A stretch of 44,747 nucleotides of DNA from CAKKQX01 sp046313915. GTDB lineage: Bacteria; Pseudomonadota; Gammaproteobacteria; Burkholderiales; SG8-41. Shown piece by piece: positions 1 to 8,298 of this stretch; position 1 is the first letter of the stretch, and each line of letters starts with the position of its first letter. The notes beneath the pieces are model-generated. The model was given only the letters and a program-made list of their open reading frames with translations. It was not told where the DNA came from and did no database searches. Both the position numbers and the translations under genes were made by a program. The stretch spans positions 1 to 44,747 of the forward strand of contig JBKBXX010000009.1 of assembly GCA_046313915.1 (NCBI GenBank), in the 5' to 3' direction.

Positions 1-415
1 ACCCAACAAGAACCCGGGCAAACGGCATCTCGGCGGCTGTCGCGTGATCGTTTCAATGCCTTCATGCCACTTCGCGCAATCATGGTGTTTGTTAACCCTG
101 GAATTTCAGAGCTTCCTTAGGTAGGACGGTATGTCCGCCGTCAGCATTTTGTAAGGCTTCGATGCTAATGTGGGCGGCCACGATCAAAAGGCATGATGGC
201 AGGGGCCGCAAGCTTGATTTTGCGGATACTCCGGTATAGCATTATCGGCAAGCAGAAAAGCGTTGCACATGCTGAAATCAAGCCATCCCACCCTCGCCGA
301 GCCATTCTGTCCTGTTGCATGCAAAAATGCGGCAAATGCTTTGCTGTGTAAATCTGAGTATCATTGACCCGCTGCTTAGTTGTTTTCTCGTAACCACGTC
401 TCAAGGAGGAAAAAA
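1..415. other. Non-coding leader upstream of the TRAP operon
   Basis: No convincing gene is visible here. The short open frames on the minus strand have no ribosome binding site and no recognisable protein character. The stretch presumably carries the promoter of the TRAP operon, but I see no clear sigma-70 or sigma-54 match. A TGGCAG near 197 lacks the TTGC half of a sigma-54 site. Confidence 0.5.
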
Positions 416-1588
416 ATGATCAAGAAACCGCTCGAAGACAAATCCGTGTCGTCCAAACCCAGCGCTTCCCGCCGCAAGTTCCTGACCGGCGCGACCGCGG
501 CGGCGGCCGGCACGGCCATCGCAGGCTTCCCGATGATCGCCAAGGGACAGACCGGCCCGATTACCTTGCGCTGGCAAAGCACCTGGCCGTCGAAAGACAT
601 TTTCCACGAATACGCGCTCGACTACGCCAAGAAAGTGAACGACATGACTGGCGGCGATCTCAAGATCGAGGTGCTGCCGGCGGGCGCGGTGGTGCCGGCT
701 TTCGGCCTGCTCGACGCGGTGTCCAAGGGCACCCTCGACGGCGGTCACGGCGTGCTGGTCTATCACTACGGCAAGCAGAATGCGCTGGCGCTGTGGGGTT
801 CGAGTCCCGCTTTCGCCATGGATGCCAACATGATGCTCGCCTGGCATAAATACGGTGGCGGCAAGGAGCTGCTCGAAAAGGTGTACAAATCCATCGGCGC
901 CAATGTGGTGTCGTTCCCCTACGGGCCGATGCCGACGCAGCCGCTCGGCTGGTTCAAGAAACCGATCACCAAGCCGGATGATTTCAAGGGCCTCAAGTTC
1001 CGCACCGTGGGTATTTCGATTGACCTGTTCCAGGGCCTCGGCGCGGCAGTGAACGCGCTGCCGGGCGGCGAAATCGTGCCGGCGATGGACCGCGGCCTGC
1101 TCGATGCGGCCGAGTTCAACAACGCCACTTCCGACCGCCTGCTGGGCTTCCCCGATGTCGCCAAGGTTTTCATGCTGCAAAGCTATCACCAAAGCGCCGA
1201 GCAGTTCGAAATCACGTTCAACAAAACGAAGTACGACGCGTTGCCGGACAAGCTGAAAGCGATCATCGCCCACGCGGTGGAAGCCGCTTCGGCCGACATG
1301 TCGTGGAAGGCCATCGATCGTTACTCGAAGGATCATATCGAACTGCAGGTCAAGGACAAGGTGCGCATGTACAAGACACCTGATTCGGTGCTGCAGAAGC
1401 AGCTCGAAATCTTCGACGGCGTCATGGCGAAATATGCGGAGAAAAACCCGCTGTTCAAGGAAGTCATCGAATCACAACGTAAATTTGCCGAGCGCGCGGT
1501 CCGCTGGTATCTCGACACCCAGGTTAGCCCGCGCATGGCCTATAACCATTACTTCGGGCCCAAGAAAGCCGCTGCCAAGAAGTCCTGA
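416..1588 (+). CDS. TRAP transporter substrate-binding protein (DctP type, Tat-exported)
   Basis: This is a periplasmic solute receptor of a tripartite ATP-independent (TRAP) transporter, about 390 residues. I chose the ATG at 416 because AAGGAGG lies just upstream; an earlier in-frame start at 380 would add 12 residues and has no such site. The N-terminus carries a twin-arginine type signal (SRRKFLTGATAAAAGTAIAG), so the receptor is probably exported folded. The body has the DctP family pattern, for example the segment FKGLKFRTVGISIDLFQGLG followed by ALPGGEIVPAMDRGLLDAAE. It resembles the receptors annotated as mannitol/chloroaromatic compound TRAP systems, whose real ligands are often alpha-keto or other organic acids. 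The ligand cannot be read from the sequence. The two permease genes follow downstream after a hairpin terminator. Confidence 0.93.
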   Translation: MIKKPLEDKSVSSKPSASRRKFLTGATAAAAGTAIAGFPMIAKGQTGPITLRWQSTWPSKDIFHEYALDYAKKVNDMTGGDLKIEVLPAGAVVPAFGLLDAVSKGTLDGGHGVLVYHYGKQNALALWGSSPAFAMDANMMLAWHKYGGGKELLEKVYKSIGANVVSFPYGPMPTQPLGWFKKPITKPDDFKGLKFRTVGISIDLFQGLGAAVNALPGGEIVPAMDRGLLDAAEFNNATSDRLLGFPDVAKVFMLQSYHQSAEQFEITFNKTKYDALPDKLKAIIAHAVEAASADMSWKAIDRYSKDHIELQVKDKVRMYKTPDSVLQKQLEIFDGVMAKYAEKNPLFKEVIESQRKFAERAVRWYLDTQVSPRMAYNHYFGPKKAAAKKS

Positions 1589-1608
1589 TGCCGCGCATGC
1601 TGGCAGAA

Positions 1609-1642
1609 AACACCATCCGGTGCCCCCGGGTGGTGTTTTTTT
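1609..1642 (+). terminator. Intrinsic terminator between TRAP receptor and permease genes
   Basis: A 12-bp stem (1609-1620 pairing with 1626-1637, one T-G wobble) with loop TGCCC is followed by a run of T to 1642. It lies 20 bases after the receptor stop codon and before the small permease. It probably lets receptor mRNA exceed permease mRNA, as is common in binding-protein-dependent transporters. Confidence 0.85.
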
Positions 1643-1721
1643 GGCGGCATGGGAAATCGCCACGAAACTGGCATAATGACAGTTTGTTTTTCCGCCGCCC
1701 TATCATTCGAGGTTTTTTGCA

Positions 1722-2372
1722 ATGCAGAAACTGTTGCTTTTCGTCGACAGGATCAGCGCCTGGATCGGCCATGCGTTTTCCTGGATGATCGTCGGCCTGA
1801 CGCTGCTTATTTCATGGGAAGTGTTTTCGCGCTACGCGCTCGATGCGCCGCACGCGTGGGCTTTTGACGCCATGATCATGATGTACGGGACGCTGTTCAT
1901 GATGGCGGGCGCCTACACCCTTTCGAAAAACGGCCACGTACGCGGCGACGTGCTCTACGGCTTCTTCAGGCCGCGCACCCAGGCCACCATCGACCTCGTG
2001 CTCTACATTGTGTTTTTCATTCCTGGTGTCGTTGCGCTCGCCTGGGCCGGCTATACCTATGCTGCCGAATCCTGGGCGATCAATGAGCATTCGAACATTA
2101 CCGCCGGCGGGCCGCCGATCTATCCCTTCAAGACCGTCATCCCGCTGGCGGGGGCGTTCCTGCTGGTGCAAGGCATCGTCGAGATCATCCGCTGCGCGAT
2201 CTGCATCAAACAGGGCAAATGGCCTTCGCGTGAGGAAGACATCGAGGAAGTCGACGTCGACAAACTCAAGGAAATGGTCCACGTCAAGGACGAGAGCGCC
2301 GACCAGGCAATGGTCGGGCACGAAGGCGGTGGCGCTGTGCACACCGCTGAGCGCAAAGGTGAAATTCGATGA
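1722..2372 (+). CDS. TRAP transporter small permease (DctQ type)
   Basis: This is the small membrane subunit of the TRAP transporter, 216 residues. It has four hydrophobic helices, with the usual family landmarks: an N-terminal helix rich in W and I, then SWEVFSRYALDAPHAWAFD, a region around SKNGHVRGDVLYG, and a final helix near residues 137-155. The C-terminal tail of about 55 residues is hydrophilic and strongly acidic (SREEDIEEVDVDKLKEM), which makes the protein longer than the common length of about 160-180. Its stop codon overlaps the start of the large permease gene (ATGA), so the two are translationally coupled. It acts in the inner membrane with the large permease and the receptor at 416. 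Confidence 0.92.
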   Translation: MQKLLLFVDRISAWIGHAFSWMIVGLTLLISWEVFSRYALDAPHAWAFDAMIMMYGTLFMMAGAYTLSKNGHVRGDVLYGFFRPRTQATIDLVLYIVFFIPGVVALAWAGYTYAAESWAINEHSNITAGGPPIYPFKTVIPLAGAFLLVQGIVEIIRCAICIKQGKWPSREEDIEEVDVDKLKEMVHVKDESADQAMVGHEGGGAVHTAERKGEIR

Positions 2373-4414
2373 AAATCAGAAAGGAATTGTGGTTCGGCTT
2401 CTCGCTGATGGCGATCATCGTGATCGCCATTTTAGTGCTGATGCCGTGGGGCAATATCACCAACGGCCACCTCGGCCTGCTGATGCTGGCGTTGATCGTG
2501 GTGGCGATCATGCTCGGTTTTCCCACCGCTTTCACGCTGATGGGGCTCGGCATGTTCTTCGCGTGGCTGGCCTATCGCAGCGTGAATCCGGCGCTTGCCG
2601 TCCAGCAGGTGCTCGACCTGATGGTGCAGCGCGGCGCCTACGGCGTGATGTCGAACGACGTGCTGATCGCGGTGCCGCTGTTCGTGTTCATGGGCTATCT
2701 CGTCGAGCGCGCGGCGCTGATCGACCGCCTGTTCAGGAGCCTGCACCTCGCTACCGTGCGCATACCGGGGTCGCTCGCGGTGGCGACCATCGTCACTTGC
2801 GCGATTTTCGCCACCGCAACGGGAATCATCGGCGCGGTGGTGACGCTGATGGGGCTGCTCGCGCTGCCGGCGATGCTCAAGGCCGGCTACAACGTCAAGG
2901 TTTCGGCTGGCGCGATCACCGCCGGCGGCTGTCTGGGCATCCTGATTCCGCCGTCGGTGCTGCTGATCGTTTACGGCGCGACCGCAGGCGTCTCGGTGGT
3001 GCAGCTCTACGCCGGCGCGTTTTTCCCCGGCATCATGCTCGCCGGACTGTATCTGGCTTATGTCATCGTGCTCGCGAAATGGAAGCCCGAACTCATGCCG
3101 CCGCTTCCCGAAGACGAGCGGCGCGTGGCGCTGCCGCCGCTGGCGCGGACGCTGGCGCAGCACAGCCGCAATGCGTTGGCGGGGCTGGTGCGCGCGCTTG
3201 CCGGAAACGGCGCCGGGGTCGCGAAACGCACGGTGCTCGCACAATTGTTCGTCTCCCTGCTGCCGGCGCTATTCGTCGTCGCAGTGCTGGGGGTCGCTTA
3301 TCGGGTGGCGACTGCGCCGGCGGTTGAAGTCGACACTACCGGGCTGGTCGAGGCGGGCGGGCTGATTGCGACGGACGCGAAAGAGGAAGCGGGCCTCATC
3401 GGCGCGCCCGAAGTGTCCGAGGAGAAATCGGGGGGTCAGGAACCTCCGGCGGAAGGTGCGAAGGAACCCGCTGCGCTTCCCGGCGTGGAGCAGCTCAAGC
3501 CCGAAAGCGGGCAGCAACAGCCGGGCGCAGCGGCAACGGCCGAAGCCCGGCCTGCAGAAAAAGCGGCTGCCGCATCCACCGCCGAGCGGCTGCCGGTGCC
3601 GACCTGGCTGTGGGCGCTGTTCGGCTTCGGCGCCGTCGTGCTCGCCGTCGTTTACGGGCTCTGGAACTGGGAGCGGCTCGAAGTATTCAAGATGCTGCTC
3701 ACCTCGTTTTTTCCGCTGGCGCTGCTGATCATCGCGGTGCTCGGTTCCATCGTGTTCGGCTTTGCGACGCCCACCGAGGCGGCGGCGGTCGGCGCGTTCG
3801 GCGGTTTCGTCCTGGCCAGCGCCTATCGCTTTGTCGCCAACCGGCAGGCCGCCGGGGCGCAAGGCCGCAACGTGGGCGCCGTGGTCGCGGGCACGCTGAA
3901 GGAGCTCGGGGTGATCGTCAAGGAGTCGTCGTTCCTCACCGCCAAGACCAGCGCGATGGTGTGCTGGCTGTTCGTCGGTTCGGCGATTTTCTCGGCGGCG
4001 TTCGCGCTGCTCGGCGGCCAGGAGATCATCGAGAAATGGGTGCTTTCGCTCAACATGACGCCGGTGCAGTTCATGATCCTCGCCCAGTTCATCATTTTCA
4101 TCCTCGGCTGGCCGCTCGAATGGACCGAGATCATCGTCATCTTCATGCCGATTTTCATTCCGCTGCTGCCGCACTTCGGCATCGACCCGTTGTTCTTCGG
4201 TCTGCTGGTGGCGCTCAACCTGCAGACGGCTTTCCTGTCGCCGCCGGTGGCGATGGCGGCGTTCTACCTGAAGGGTGTGGCGCCGCCGCACGTGACCTTG
4301 AACCAGATTTTTGCCGGCATGCTGCCGTTCATGGCGATCCAGGTGATCGCGCTGGTGCTGCTTTACACGTTCCCCGCCATCGGGCTGTGGCTGCCCCAGG
4401 TGCTCTACAAGTAA
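2369..4414 (+). CDS. TRAP transporter large permease (DctM type) with a long central insertion
   Basis: This is the ion-coupled transport subunit of the TRAP system, 681 residues against about 430 for a typical DctM. The N-terminal half (to about residue 236) has the family helices and the loop ITAGGCLGILIPPSVLLIVYG. The C-terminal half (from about 413) has GSIVFGFATPTEAAAVGAFG and GWPLEWTEIIVIFMP. Between them lies an insertion of about 170 residues: a basic cytosolic-looking stretch, one extra hydrophobic helix near 293-316, then a low-complexity segment rich in A, E, P, G and Q (about 330-405). Large permeases of the mannitol/chloroaromatic group are known to be longer than classical DctM. 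The gene overlaps the small permease by ATGA, and the amidase follows after 12 bases. Confidence 0.92.
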   Translation: MKIRKELWFGFSLMAIIVIAILVLMPWGNITNGHLGLLMLALIVVAIMLGFPTAFTLMGLGMFFAWLAYRSVNPALAVQQVLDLMVQRGAYGVMSNDVLIAVPLFVFMGYLVERAALIDRLFRSLHLATVRIPGSLAVATIVTCAIFATATGIIGAVVTLMGLLALPAMLKAGYNVKVSAGAITAGGCLGILIPPSVLLIVYGATAGVSVVQLYAGAFFPGIMLAGLYLAYVIVLAKWKPELMPPLPEDERRVALPPLARTLAQHSRNALAGLVRALAGNGAGVAKRTVLAQLFVSLLPALFVVAVLGVAYRVATAPAVEVDTTGLVEAGGLIATDAKEEAGLIGAPEVSEEKSGGQEPPAEGAKEPAALPGVEQLKPESGQQQPGAAATAEARPAEKAAAASTAERLPVPTWLWALFGFGAVVLAVVYGLWNWERLEVFKMLLTSFFPLALLIIAVLGSIVFGFATPTEAAAVGAFGGFVLASAYRFVANRQAAGAQGRNVGAVVAGTLKELGVIVKESSFLTAKTSAMVCWLFVGSAIFSAAFALLGGQEIIEKWVLSLNMTPVQFMILAQFIIFILGWPLEWTEIIVIFMPIFIPLLPHFGIDPLFFGLLVALNLQTAFLSPPVAMAAFYLKGVAPPHVTLNQIFAGMLPFMAIQVIALVLLYTFPAIGLWLPQVLYK

Positions 4415-4426
4415 CGGAGCGTGGCG

Positions 4427-5818
4427 ATGGCTACCGATGTTTCAGGCTCCGGCGGTGCGGGGACGGCGCAGCTCAACCAGCTCCATGCCGTCGATGCTGC
4501 ACGCGGCACACGCGAAGGGGTATTCAGCTCGGAGGAGCTGGTGCAAAGCTGCCTCGACCGCGTTCAGGCGGTCGACGAGACCGTGCAGGCGTGGGCCTTT
4601 CTCGATCCGGAGCACGCGTTGCAGCAGGCGCGTGCGGCTGACGAGTGGCGCCTCGACGGCAAGGCGCTCGGTGCGCTGCACGGTGTTCCGGTCGGCATCA
4701 AGGATATCATCGACACCCACGACATGCCCACCGAGGACGGCACGGTGCTGCACGCCGGCCGCACTCCCTTGAAGGATGCCACCCTGGTCGCACGGCTGCG
4801 CGAAGCAGGCGCAGTCATCATGGGCAAGACCGTCACCACCGAGCTCGCCACCTACGCGCCGGGCAAGACTCGCAATCCGCATCATCCCGATCACACGCCC
4901 GGCGGCTCGTCGAGCGGTTCGGCGGCGGCGGTGGCCGCCCATATGGTGCCGCTCGCGGTGGGAACGCAGACCAACGGCTCGGTGATCCGGCCGGCCGCCT
5001 ATTGCGGCGTATTCGGCTACAAGCCGACTTTCGGGCTGATTTCGCGGCACGGCGTGCTCAGGCAGTCGCGCTGGCTCGACCAGATCGGCGTGTTCGCACG
5101 CTGCGTGGAGGATCTCGCGCTGATCGCCGAATCGCTGATCGGCTTCGACGAGAACGATCCCGCCACGCGGCCGGTCGCGCGCCCGCCGCTGCTGGCGACG
5201 GCATTGCAGGAACCGCCAATCCGGCCGTGGATCATGTTCGTCAAGACGCCGGTGTGGGACAAAGCGGAAGCGGAGACGCAGGAAGCTTTTGCCGAGCTGG
5301 TGGCGCATATCGGCGAGCCGATCGTGGAGTGCGAACTGCCCGAGCAGTTCGGACAGGCGCTGGAGTGGCACCGCACCATCATGGAAGCGGATCTCGCCAA
5401 AAGCTTCGCTGCCGAGTATGAGCGCGGCGCGGACCGCTTGAGCGCATCGCTGCGCGCCCAGATCGAACGCGGCCGGCGTGTATCCGCGGTGGATTACAAT
5501 CAGGCGCTCGACCGGATTCCGGTCCTGAACGCGGTGTTGACCGAGCTTCTCGAGCAGCGTTGCGACGTCATCCTGACGCCCGCGACCACGGGTACGGCGC
5601 CACGGGGGCTCGATACCACGGGCGACCCCGCTTTCTGCACCTTGTGGACACTGTGCGGCATGCCGAGCGTGACGCTGCCGCTGATGCGCGGCGGAAACGG
5701 CCTGCCGCTGGGCGTGCAGCTGGTGGGCAGGCGCGGCGACGACGCGCGGCTGCTGCGCACCGCGCGCTGGCTGGTCAATCACGTGCAGCAGACGCTGGAA
5801 GATTCGCCGGCGCAGTGA
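4427..5818 (+). CDS. Amidase signature family hydrolase
   Basis: This is a Ser-cisSer-Lys amidase of about 463 residues, the normal length. The catalytic lysine is in VGIKDIID (about Lys92), the cis-serine region is GGSSSGSAAA (about Ser161/162), and the nucleophile is the serine in GTQTNGSVIRP (about Ser185). I prefer the ATG at 4427 because GGAG at 4416-4419 is correctly spaced; a GTG at 4421 would add two residues. There is no signal peptide, so it is cytosolic. It starts 12 bases after the TRAP permease and is probably cotranscribed, which suggests the imported solute could be an amide or give one. GatA is less likely because no gatB or gatC lies nearby. Substrate unknown. Confidence 0.9.
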   Translation: MATDVSGSGGAGTAQLNQLHAVDAARGTREGVFSSEELVQSCLDRVQAVDETVQAWAFLDPEHALQQARAADEWRLDGKALGALHGVPVGIKDIIDTHDMPTEDGTVLHAGRTPLKDATLVARLREAGAVIMGKTVTTELATYAPGKTRNPHHPDHTPGGSSSGSAAAVAAHMVPLAVGTQTNGSVIRPAAYCGVFGYKPTFGLISRHGVLRQSRWLDQIGVFARCVEDLALIAESLIGFDENDPATRPVARPPLLATALQEPPIRPWIMFVKTPVWDKAEAETQEAFAELVAHIGEPIVECELPEQFGQALEWHRTIMEADLAKSFAAEYERGADRLSASLRAQIERGRRVSAVDYNQALDRIPVLNAVLTELLEQRCDVILTPATTGTAPRGLDTTGDPAFCTLWTLCGMPSVTLPLMRGGNGLPLGVQLVGRRGDDARLLRTARWLVNHVQQTLEDSPAQ

Positions 5819-5886
5819 TTCCGGCAGCGCCATAATTTTCACGACGGTCGCGGCGCGCCCGGCGCCCGGCGTGACGTTCGTTATCC

Positions 5887-7182
5887 ATGGACAAAATCGA
5901 TCAGCGCTCCGCGGCGGCATCCGGCATCCGCTGGGTCGTGTTTTCGCTGGGTGCTGCGGCTTTTTTCCTGTCGTTTTTCCATCGCGTCGCGCCGGCCGCG
6001 ATCGCCGAAGAACTGACGCGGACCTTCGAGGTGAGCGGCGCTGCGCTCGGCGCGCTCGCCGCGACCTATTTCTATATCTACACGGTGATGCAGCTGCCGA
6101 CCGGCGTGCTGGCCGACACGCTGGGACCACGCCGCGTGCTCGCCGCCGGCGGCGTGGTGGCGGGCATGGGTTCCATCATTTTCGGCACTGCCGATTCGGT
6201 CGCGATGGCGGCGCTCGGCCGCACCCTCGTGGGGTTCGGCGTCTCGGTGGCTTTTATCTGCCTGCTCAAATTGAACGCCAACTGGTTCGCCGAGCGCGAG
6301 TTTGCCACCGCCGTCGGGCTGTCCAATATTTTCGGCATGAGCGGAGCGCTGCTCGCTACCGCGCCACTCGCCTGGCTGGTGACGCTGGTCTCCTGGCGTG
6401 TGGTATTCGTCGTCATCGGCGTGTTGTCGCTCGCACTCGCGGCCGCGACCTGGCAGCGGGTCCATGATCATCCCGCTGCTGCGGCGCCCGAAATCTCGGT
6501 CACGCCTTTCGGCGAGCGCTGGCATCACGGGCTCGCCGAGGTGTTGCGCAACCGCGCCACCTGGCCGGGTTTTTGGGTGAATTTCGGGTTGTCCGGCAGC
6601 TATATGAGTTTCATCGGCCTGTGGGCGGTGCCTTTCCTGGTCGAGGTCCATGGCATGTCGCCGCTCGCGGCGAGCCGTCATACCAGTCTGATGCTGATCG
6701 TATTCGCGTTTTCGGCAGTGGGCATAGGCGCGCTTTCGGACCGCATCGGGCGCCGCCGCCCGCCGCTCATCGTGGCGGCGGCGGTCTACTTCGGCTGCTG
6801 GCTGCTGTGGCTTGCCGGCGCCGCCGAGCTTGCGCCCGGCATGACTTACGCCATTTTCGCGCTGATGGGTCTCAGCGCCACCGGCTTTACGCTGTCGTGG
6901 ACCTGCGCCAAGGAAGCGAACCGGCCGCGCTATTCGGGCATGGCGACCAGTCTCGCCAACACCGGCGGTTTCCTGGCGGTGGGCATACTGCAGCCGCTGG
7001 TCGGCTGGACGCTCGACCGCAGCCTGGCGGCGGGGCTCGCCGCTTCCACGTTGGCGGCATTCCGTCCGGCGCTCGCGGTGCTGGCGGCATTCGCCGCGAT
7101 CGGTTTTGCCGGCGCGCTGTTTATCCGCGAGACGCACTGTCGTAATATCTGGTCTGAGAACAATCATCAGGAACAAAAATGA
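5887..7182 (+). CDS. MFS transporter
   Basis: This is a twelve-helix major facilitator superfamily carrier, 431 residues. The loop between helices 2 and 3 carries the MFS signature (GVLADTLGPRRVLAAGG), and the matching signature appears in the second half (GALSDRIGRRRPPLI). A cluster RTLVGFGVSVAFICLLKLNANWF lies near residue 115, shown here only as a landmark of families annotated as organic anion or nitrate/cyanate-type carriers. The last codons overlap the start of the next gene by ATGA, so it is coupled to the 2-hydroxyacid reductase at 7179. This suggests import or export of a small hydroxy or keto acid. The substrate is an inference from context only. Confidence 0.9.
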   Translation: MDKIDQRSAAASGIRWVVFSLGAAAFFLSFFHRVAPAAIAEELTRTFEVSGAALGALAATYFYIYTVMQLPTGVLADTLGPRRVLAAGGVVAGMGSIIFGTADSVAMAALGRTLVGFGVSVAFICLLKLNANWFAEREFATAVGLSNIFGMSGALLATAPLAWLVTLVSWRVVFVVIGVLSLALAAATWQRVHDHPAAAAPEISVTPFGERWHHGLAEVLRNRATWPGFWVNFGLSGSYMSFIGLWAVPFLVEVHGMSPLAASRHTSLMLIVFAFSAVGIGALSDRIGRRRPPLIVAAAVYFGCWLLWLAGAAELAPGMTYAIFALMGLSATGFTLSWTCAKEANRPRYSGMATSLANTGGFLAVGILQPLVGWTLDRSLAAGLAASTLAAFRPALAVLAAFAAIGFAGALFIRETHCRNIWSENNHQEQK

Positions 7183-8153
7183 AACCCAGGATTCTGGTCA
7201 CCCGAGAAGTTTTCGACGAAACCCTCGATTATCTTTCCCGCTACTGTGAAGTCGAGTCCAACCAGCAGGACGCGGCGTTCGCGCCCGATGTCCTGGCGCA
7301 GCGTCTCGCCGGCAAGGACGGCGTGATGTGCTGTCTCACCGATCGCATCGACGCGAGACTGCTGGAGGCTTGTCCGCAGCTCAAGGTCGTCGCCAATATC
7401 GCGGTCGGTTACAACAATATCGATCTCGCGGCGTGCACGGCGCGTGGCGTGATGGCGACCAACACCCCGGGTGTGCTCGACGACAGCACTGCCGATCTCG
7501 CGTGGGCGCTGATGCTGGCTGCGGCGCGGCGCATCACCGAGGTCGAGAGTTATATCCGCGCCGGCGAATGGACCGGCTGGCGGCTCAAGCAATGGCTGGG
7601 CGTCGATGTGCATCACGCAACACTCGGCATCATCGGCATGGGGCGCATCGGCCAGGCGATTGCCAAGCGCGCGGCGGGTTTCGACATGAAAGTGATTTAT
7701 AACAACCGTCAGCGCGTCAGCGCCGAGACCGAACGGCGGCTCAACGCCACTTATGTAACGAAGGATGAATTGCTGGCGCAGGCCGATTTCGTGGTGCTGC
7801 AGGTTCCGTACACGCCCGAAACCCATCATCTGGTCGGCGCTGCGGAATTGAAGAAAATGAAACCCACCGCGATTCTCATCAATTCGACCCGTGGCGGCGT
7901 GGTCGACGATGCGGCGCTGATCGAGGCGTTGAAAAACGGCACGCTGCGCGGCGCCGGTCTCGACGTGTTCGAGAACGAGCCCAGGCTCAATCCCGGTTTC
8001 CTGCAGCTCAGAAACGTGGTGCTGACGCCGCACATCGGCAGCTCGACCGAGGCCACGCGCCGCGCCATGGCGATGACCGCGGCGAAGAATCTGGTGGCGG
8101 CACTGAGCGGCGGCACCCCGCCCAATCTGCTCAATCCCGAAGTCAAAAAATAA
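7179..8153 (+). CDS. D-isomer 2-hydroxyacid dehydrogenase (glyoxylate/hydroxypyruvate reductase type)
   Basis: This is an NAD(P)H-dependent reductase of 324 residues in the D-2-hydroxyacid dehydrogenase family, probably reducing glyoxylate or hydroxypyruvate. The cofactor-binding glycine motif is in LGIIGMGRIGQAIAKRAAGF. The catalytic Arg, Glu and His fall in NSTRGGVVDDAALIEALKNG, the segment GLDVFENEP, and LTPHIGSST. The order and spacing fit D-glycerate dehydrogenase or GhrB-like enzymes. It is coupled to the MFS gene by a four-base overlap. Downstream lie a GarR-like enzyme and a malyl-CoA lyase-like enzyme, both of which fit glyoxylate metabolism. Substrate choice within the family cannot be settled from sequence. 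Confidence 0.9.
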   Translation: MKPRILVTREVFDETLDYLSRYCEVESNQQDAAFAPDVLAQRLAGKDGVMCCLTDRIDARLLEACPQLKVVANIAVGYNNIDLAACTARGVMATNTPGVLDDSTADLAWALMLAAARRITEVESYIRAGEWTGWRLKQWLGVDVHHATLGIIGMGRIGQAIAKRAAGFDMKVIYNNRQRVSAETERRLNATYVTKDELLAQADFVVLQVPYTPETHHLVGAAELKKMKPTAILINSTRGGVVDDAALIEALKNGTLRGAGLDVFENEPRLNPGFLQLRNVVLTPHIGSSTEATRRAMAMTAAKNLVAALSGGTPPNLLNPEVKK

Positions 8154-8170
8154 TCGGGTTGTTTTGTAAC

Positions 8171-8194
8171 ATATTGATTAAAAACAATATTTTT
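8171..8194 (+). terminator. Possible weak AT-rich terminator hairpin
   Basis: ATATTG (8171-8176) pairs with CAATAT (8185-8190) around an 8-base A-rich loop and is followed by TTTT. It sits 17 bases after the dehydrogenase stop codon. The stem is AT-rich and weak, so it may instead be part of a promoter region for the next gene. Confidence 0.35.
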
Positions 8195-8298
8195 CGAGCG
8201 CCGGCTGACGGTACACGCGGCTGTCGTGGCGCGCCGTTCCTGATTTTTTTCATTTCTGGAGTTTGCCGGAACCGAGTCCGGCGAATCCCTGCCCCCCC

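Noticed and set aside
193..212. Possible sigma-54 promoter before the TRAP operon
   Set aside because: TGGCAG is present, but the TTGC element at the required spacing is not.
2432..4291. Long minus-strand open frames inside the TRAP permease gene
   Set aside because: They give His/Arg-rich sequence without domains, while the plus strand encodes a clear DctM protein.
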